A stretch of 9,514 bases of DNA from an uncultured Oscillospiraceae bacterium (GTDB lineage Bacteria; Bacillota; Clostridia; Oscillospirales; Ruminococcaceae), in assembly GCA_934457235.1 (NCBI GenBank), contig CAKSHT010000087.1, positions 1 to 9,514 on the forward strand. The letters are read 5' to 3'. Numbering within the stretch: the first letter of the stretch is position 1; each line of letters starts with the position of its first letter. Shown one piece after another: positions 7,587 through 9,514 of the stretch. Position numbers and translations under genes: made by a program. The notes under the pieces are model-generated. The model worked only from the letters and a program-made list of their open reading frames with translations. It did not search any database and was not told the DNA's origin.

Positions 7587-7610
7587 CGGACATTTCACAT
7601 CATTTGTCCG
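7587..7610. promoter_or_regulatory. Candidate TetR operator (24-bp palindrome)
   Basis: CGGACA (7587-7592) and TGTCCG (7605-7610) are perfect inverted arms around 12 bases, with additional partial symmetry inside (8 of 12 positions per half agree). The site begins about 2 bp after the predicted transcription start of the minus-strand regulator gene and lies wholly in its leader. That is a standard position for a TetR-type autorepressor. It is more than 50 bp upstream of the divergent synthetase promoter, so direct control of that gene is less likely. Confidence 0.65.
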
Positions 7611-7618
7611 GTTATTTT

Positions 7619-7647
7619 ATTATAAACCATTACCGCCGATTTGTCAA
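7619..7647 (-). promoter_or_regulatory. Consensus sigma-A promoter of the TetR-family gene
   Basis: On the minus strand TTGACA (7647-7642) and TATAAT (7624-7619) are separated by exactly 17 bases. Both boxes match the consensus fully. Transcription would begin near 7612, about 60 nt before the start codon. A promoter this strong for a regulator gene is consistent with tight repression by the palindrome just downstream. Confidence 0.9.
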
Positions 7648-7667
7648 GTAAGTGTAAAAATACTTGA
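7644..7667. repeat. Inverted repeat bridging the two divergent -35 boxes
   Basis: TCAAGTA (7644-7650) and TACTTGA (7661-7667) form a perfect 7-bp inverted repeat with a 10-nt spacer. The left arm overlaps the -35 box of the regulator promoter and the right arm overlaps the -35 box of the synthetase promoter. It may simply reflect two back-to-back -35 boxes, or it may be a protein-binding site acting on both promoters. Confidence 0.5.
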
Positions 7668-7692
7668 TTTTTCGATGAAAATGTGGTATCAT
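7664..7692 (+). promoter_or_regulatory. Probable promoter of the synthetase-like gene
   Basis: TTGATT (7664-7669) and TATCAT (7687-7692) are spaced by 17 bases. TG at 7684-7685 gives an extended -10. Transcription would begin near 7699, leaving a leader of only about 47 nt. That is too short for a T-box or SAM riboswitch, so no RNA-based methionine control is visible here. Confidence 0.65.
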
Positions 7693-7745
7693 ATAGGTTA
7701 TAGATAAGATCCAGTAAATCTTTCAGACGAAAGGAAACATAAACA

Positions 7746-9514
7746 ATGAGCGACGAAAAAAAGGAATTCGTTAAACACGAAATACCGCGCCCGGAATTCC
7801 CGAAGCGTGCAATCATAACCGGCGGCATGCCCTACGGCAACAAGAAGCTGCATTTCGGTCACATCGGCGGCGTGTTCGTTTTCGCAGACGTGTACGCCAG
7901 ATTTCTCCGTGACAGACTGGGCGATGATAACGTAATATTTGTATCCGGTACCGACTGCTACGGCTCCCCTATCGCTGAGAGCTACCGCAAGCTTTGCGCT
8001 GAGCAGGGCTTCAAGGGAACTATCCACGATTTCGTGGAGGAGAACCACAAGGCTCAGAAAGAAACCCTTGCCAACTACGAGATAAGCCTTAACATCTTCG
8101 GAGCCTCCGGACTTGGCAGGACCGCCGAGATACACAACAAGGTATCCGACTGGTTTATCCGCACACTCTATAAGAACGGACATCTCCGCAAGATAAGCAC
8201 CAAGCAGTTCTACGATGAAAAGGCAGGCTGCTTCCTCAACGGCAGACAGGTAATTGGAAAGTGCCCCGTTGACGGCTGCCAGAGCGAAAAGGCATACGCT
8301 GACGAGTGCGACCTCGGTCACCAGTACATGCCGGAAAACCTCATCGACCCGAAAAGCACCCTCACCGGCGACACTCCCGTCATGAAGGACGTTGAGAACT
8401 GGTATTTCGACCTGCCCTCCTACAACAATCTTCTCAAGGAATATGTCGCTAGAATATCCAAGCAGAAGAACGTGCGCCAGCTGGTTTCCAGCACTATTTC
8501 CGAGTTCCTGGCGGATCCGGTGGTGCACATCAAGAACGAGCTTCTCGACAGCTATAACAAGGTAAAGGATCAGCTGCCGGAGCATGAATTCCTGGAAGAA
8601 AAGAAGAAGCCAAGCTTCACCATCAAGTTCAAGGAGCTTGACGAGATGAACAAGGCAACTGAGATACTCTCCGCGAACGGCATTCGCTACCGTACCGGAA
8701 AGACGCTGGTTCCGTTCAGGCTCACCGGAAACATCGAGTGGGGCGTTCCCGCTCCGGTTCTGGAGGGCGAGGATCCGCTGACCATCTGGGTATGGCCGGA
8801 GTCCCTCTGGGCACCCATCTCATTTACTCAGGCGGCGCTCGAAAAGCAGGGCAGGAACCCCGACGAGTGGAAGGACTTCTGGTGCAGCAAGGACGCAACA
8901 GTATATCAGTTCATCGGCGCTGACAACATTTACTTCTACGGCGTTGCAGAAATGGCGATGTTTATGGGACTCAAGGAAGGTGAAAACACCTCCGACCCCG
9001 CCGACGGCGAAATGCAGCTGCCTATCCTCTGCGCAAACAACCACATTCTGTTTCTTGACAAGAAGGCTTCCAGCTCCGGCGCGATAAAGCCGCCGATGGC
9101 TGCCGACCTTCTGGATTACTACACCGCCGAGCAGCTCAGAATGCACTTCCTGGGACTTGGTCTGGGACAGCGCAGCGTAAGCTTCATGCCGAAGCCCTAC
9201 AATCCGAATGCAAAGCCGGAAGATCCGGATCCTGTCGTAAAGGACGGCTTCCTGCTCTCCAATGTGTTCAACAGAATAATCCGCACCTGCATCTATTCCA
9301 CGCAGAAGTACTTTGACGGCGTTATGCCCGTCGGCGAAGTTGACGAGCAGGTTCTTGCCGACGCAAAGAAAGCTATCCTGGATTATGAGCGCTTCATGTA
9401 CCGCTTTGAGTTCCACCAGGCGACCTACGTACTCGACAGCTATATCAGAAAGGCGAGCAAGTACATGGCGAAGAACCTCGGCGATGCCGACAAGGCTGAC
9501 GACAATGAGGCACG
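7746..9514 (+). CDS. Methionyl-tRNA synthetase-like class I tRNA ligase (3' end off window)
   Basis: The frame is open from the ATG at 7746 to the window edge, 589 codons without a stop. AGGA lies at 7732-7735, 10 nt upstream. The class I signature HFGH is at 36-39, after the MetRS-type GGMPYGNKKL. The insertion domain includes a zinc-knuckle-like C173-x4-C178-x10-C189-x2-H192. It is followed by YMPENLIDPKS and TPVM-x7-WYFDLPSY, which closely follow E. coli-type MetRS. Then come EWGVPAP (331-337), the VWPES/ISF region (349-360) and FIGADNIYFY (389-398). The KMSKS-equivalent loop reads KASSS (440-444). Helical sequence after about 500 fits the anticodon-binding domain. The family assignment is clear, but several conserved residues differ: His replaces the fourth knuckle Cys, Ser replaces the second KMSKS Lys, and Ala replaces the Lys in FIGKD. 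About 60 extra residues lie between FDLP and EWG. It may be the organism's only MetRS (then metG) or a divergent second copy. Confidence 0.85.
   Translation, partial: MSDEKKEFVKHEIPRPEFPKRAIITGGMPYGNKKLHFGHIGGVFVFADVYARFLRDRLGDDNVIFVSGTDCYGSPIAESYRKLCAEQGFKGTIHDFVEENHKAQKETLANYEISLNIFGASGLGRTAEIHNKVSDWFIRTLYKNGHLRKISTKQFYDEKAGCFLNGRQVIGKCPVDGCQSEKAYADECDLGHQYMPENLIDPKSTLTGDTPVMKDVENWYFDLPSYNNLLKEYVARISKQKNVRQLVSSTISEFLADPVVHIKNELLDSYNKVKDQLPEHEFLEEKKKPSFTIKFKELDEMNKATEILSANGIRYRTGKTLVPFRLTGNIEWGVPAPVLEGEDPLTIWVWPESLWAPISFTQAALEKQGRNPDEWKDFWCSKDATVYQFIGADNIYFYGVAEMAMFMGLKEGENTSDPADGEMQLPILCANNHILFLDKKASSSGAIKPPMAADLLDYYTAEQLRMHFLGLGLGQRSVSFMPKPYNPNAKPEDPDPVVKDGFLLSNVFNRIIRTCIYSTQKYFDGVMPVGEVDEQVLADAKKAILDYERFMYRFEFHQATYVLDSYIRKASKYMAKNLGDADKADDNEA

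Noticed and set aside
7565..7745. T-box or SAM riboswitch ahead of the synthetase gene
   Set aside because: The predicted leader is only about 47 nt, with no T-box motif and no terminator hairpin before the start codon.
7698..8585. Antisense 295-codon open frame opposite the synthetase
   Set aside because: The plus strand carries clear synthetase motifs in the same stretch, and the antisense protein has no recognisable features.

Overview
The window looks like chromosomal DNA from a Gram-positive anaerobe, most likely a gut Clostridia member of the Ruminococcus/Oscillospiraceae kind. This is inferred from moderately GC-rich coding sequence with C/G-ending codons, strong AGGAG-type ribosome sites, AT-rich near-consensus sigma-A promoters, a Firmicutes-style MMPL transporter, and secreted proteins with GLUG-type beta-helix and InlB-like repeats. 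No marker gene fixes the species.

Layout. Positions 1-100 hold a 23-bp tandem repeat, cut by the window edge. A rho-independent terminator (153-211) closes an unseen upstream gene. A near-perfect sigma-A promoter (236-264) then starts a two-gene operon. Its first gene (346-2931) encodes an 861-residue MMPL/RND-family membrane transporter that keeps both intramembrane Asp-Tyr pairs. Four bases later, and probably translationally coupled, comes a 1331-residue secreted, C-terminally anchored protein (2936-6931). In that protein a GLUG-type beta-helix is interrupted by about 560 residues of acidic coiled coil, and the helix motif then resumes. An 11-bp-stem terminator (6939-6974) separates the operon from a convergent TetR-family regulator gene (6971-7552, minus strand). 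The regulator has a consensus TTGACA-17-TATAAT promoter and a 24-bp palindrome placed just downstream of the predicted transcription start, as expected for autorepression. Divergent from it, and running off the right edge, is a methionyl-tRNA synthetase-like gene (7746 onward). It lacks canonical residues in its KMSKS loop and zinc knuckle.

How the genes may work together. The transporter and the large anchored protein look like one envelope machine: a proton-driven MMPL pump plus an extracellular partner whose coiled coil could reach into or across the cell wall. The neighbouring TetR regulator is a candidate controller. A weak match to its putative operator lies directly upstream of the operon's -35 box. 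The synthetase is probably an independent housekeeping-type or paralogous gene.

No tRNA, rRNA, CRISPR array, insertion sequence or phage gene was seen. The non-coding stretches (1-345 and 7553-7745) are accounted for by the repeat, the terminator, promoters and operator-like sites.
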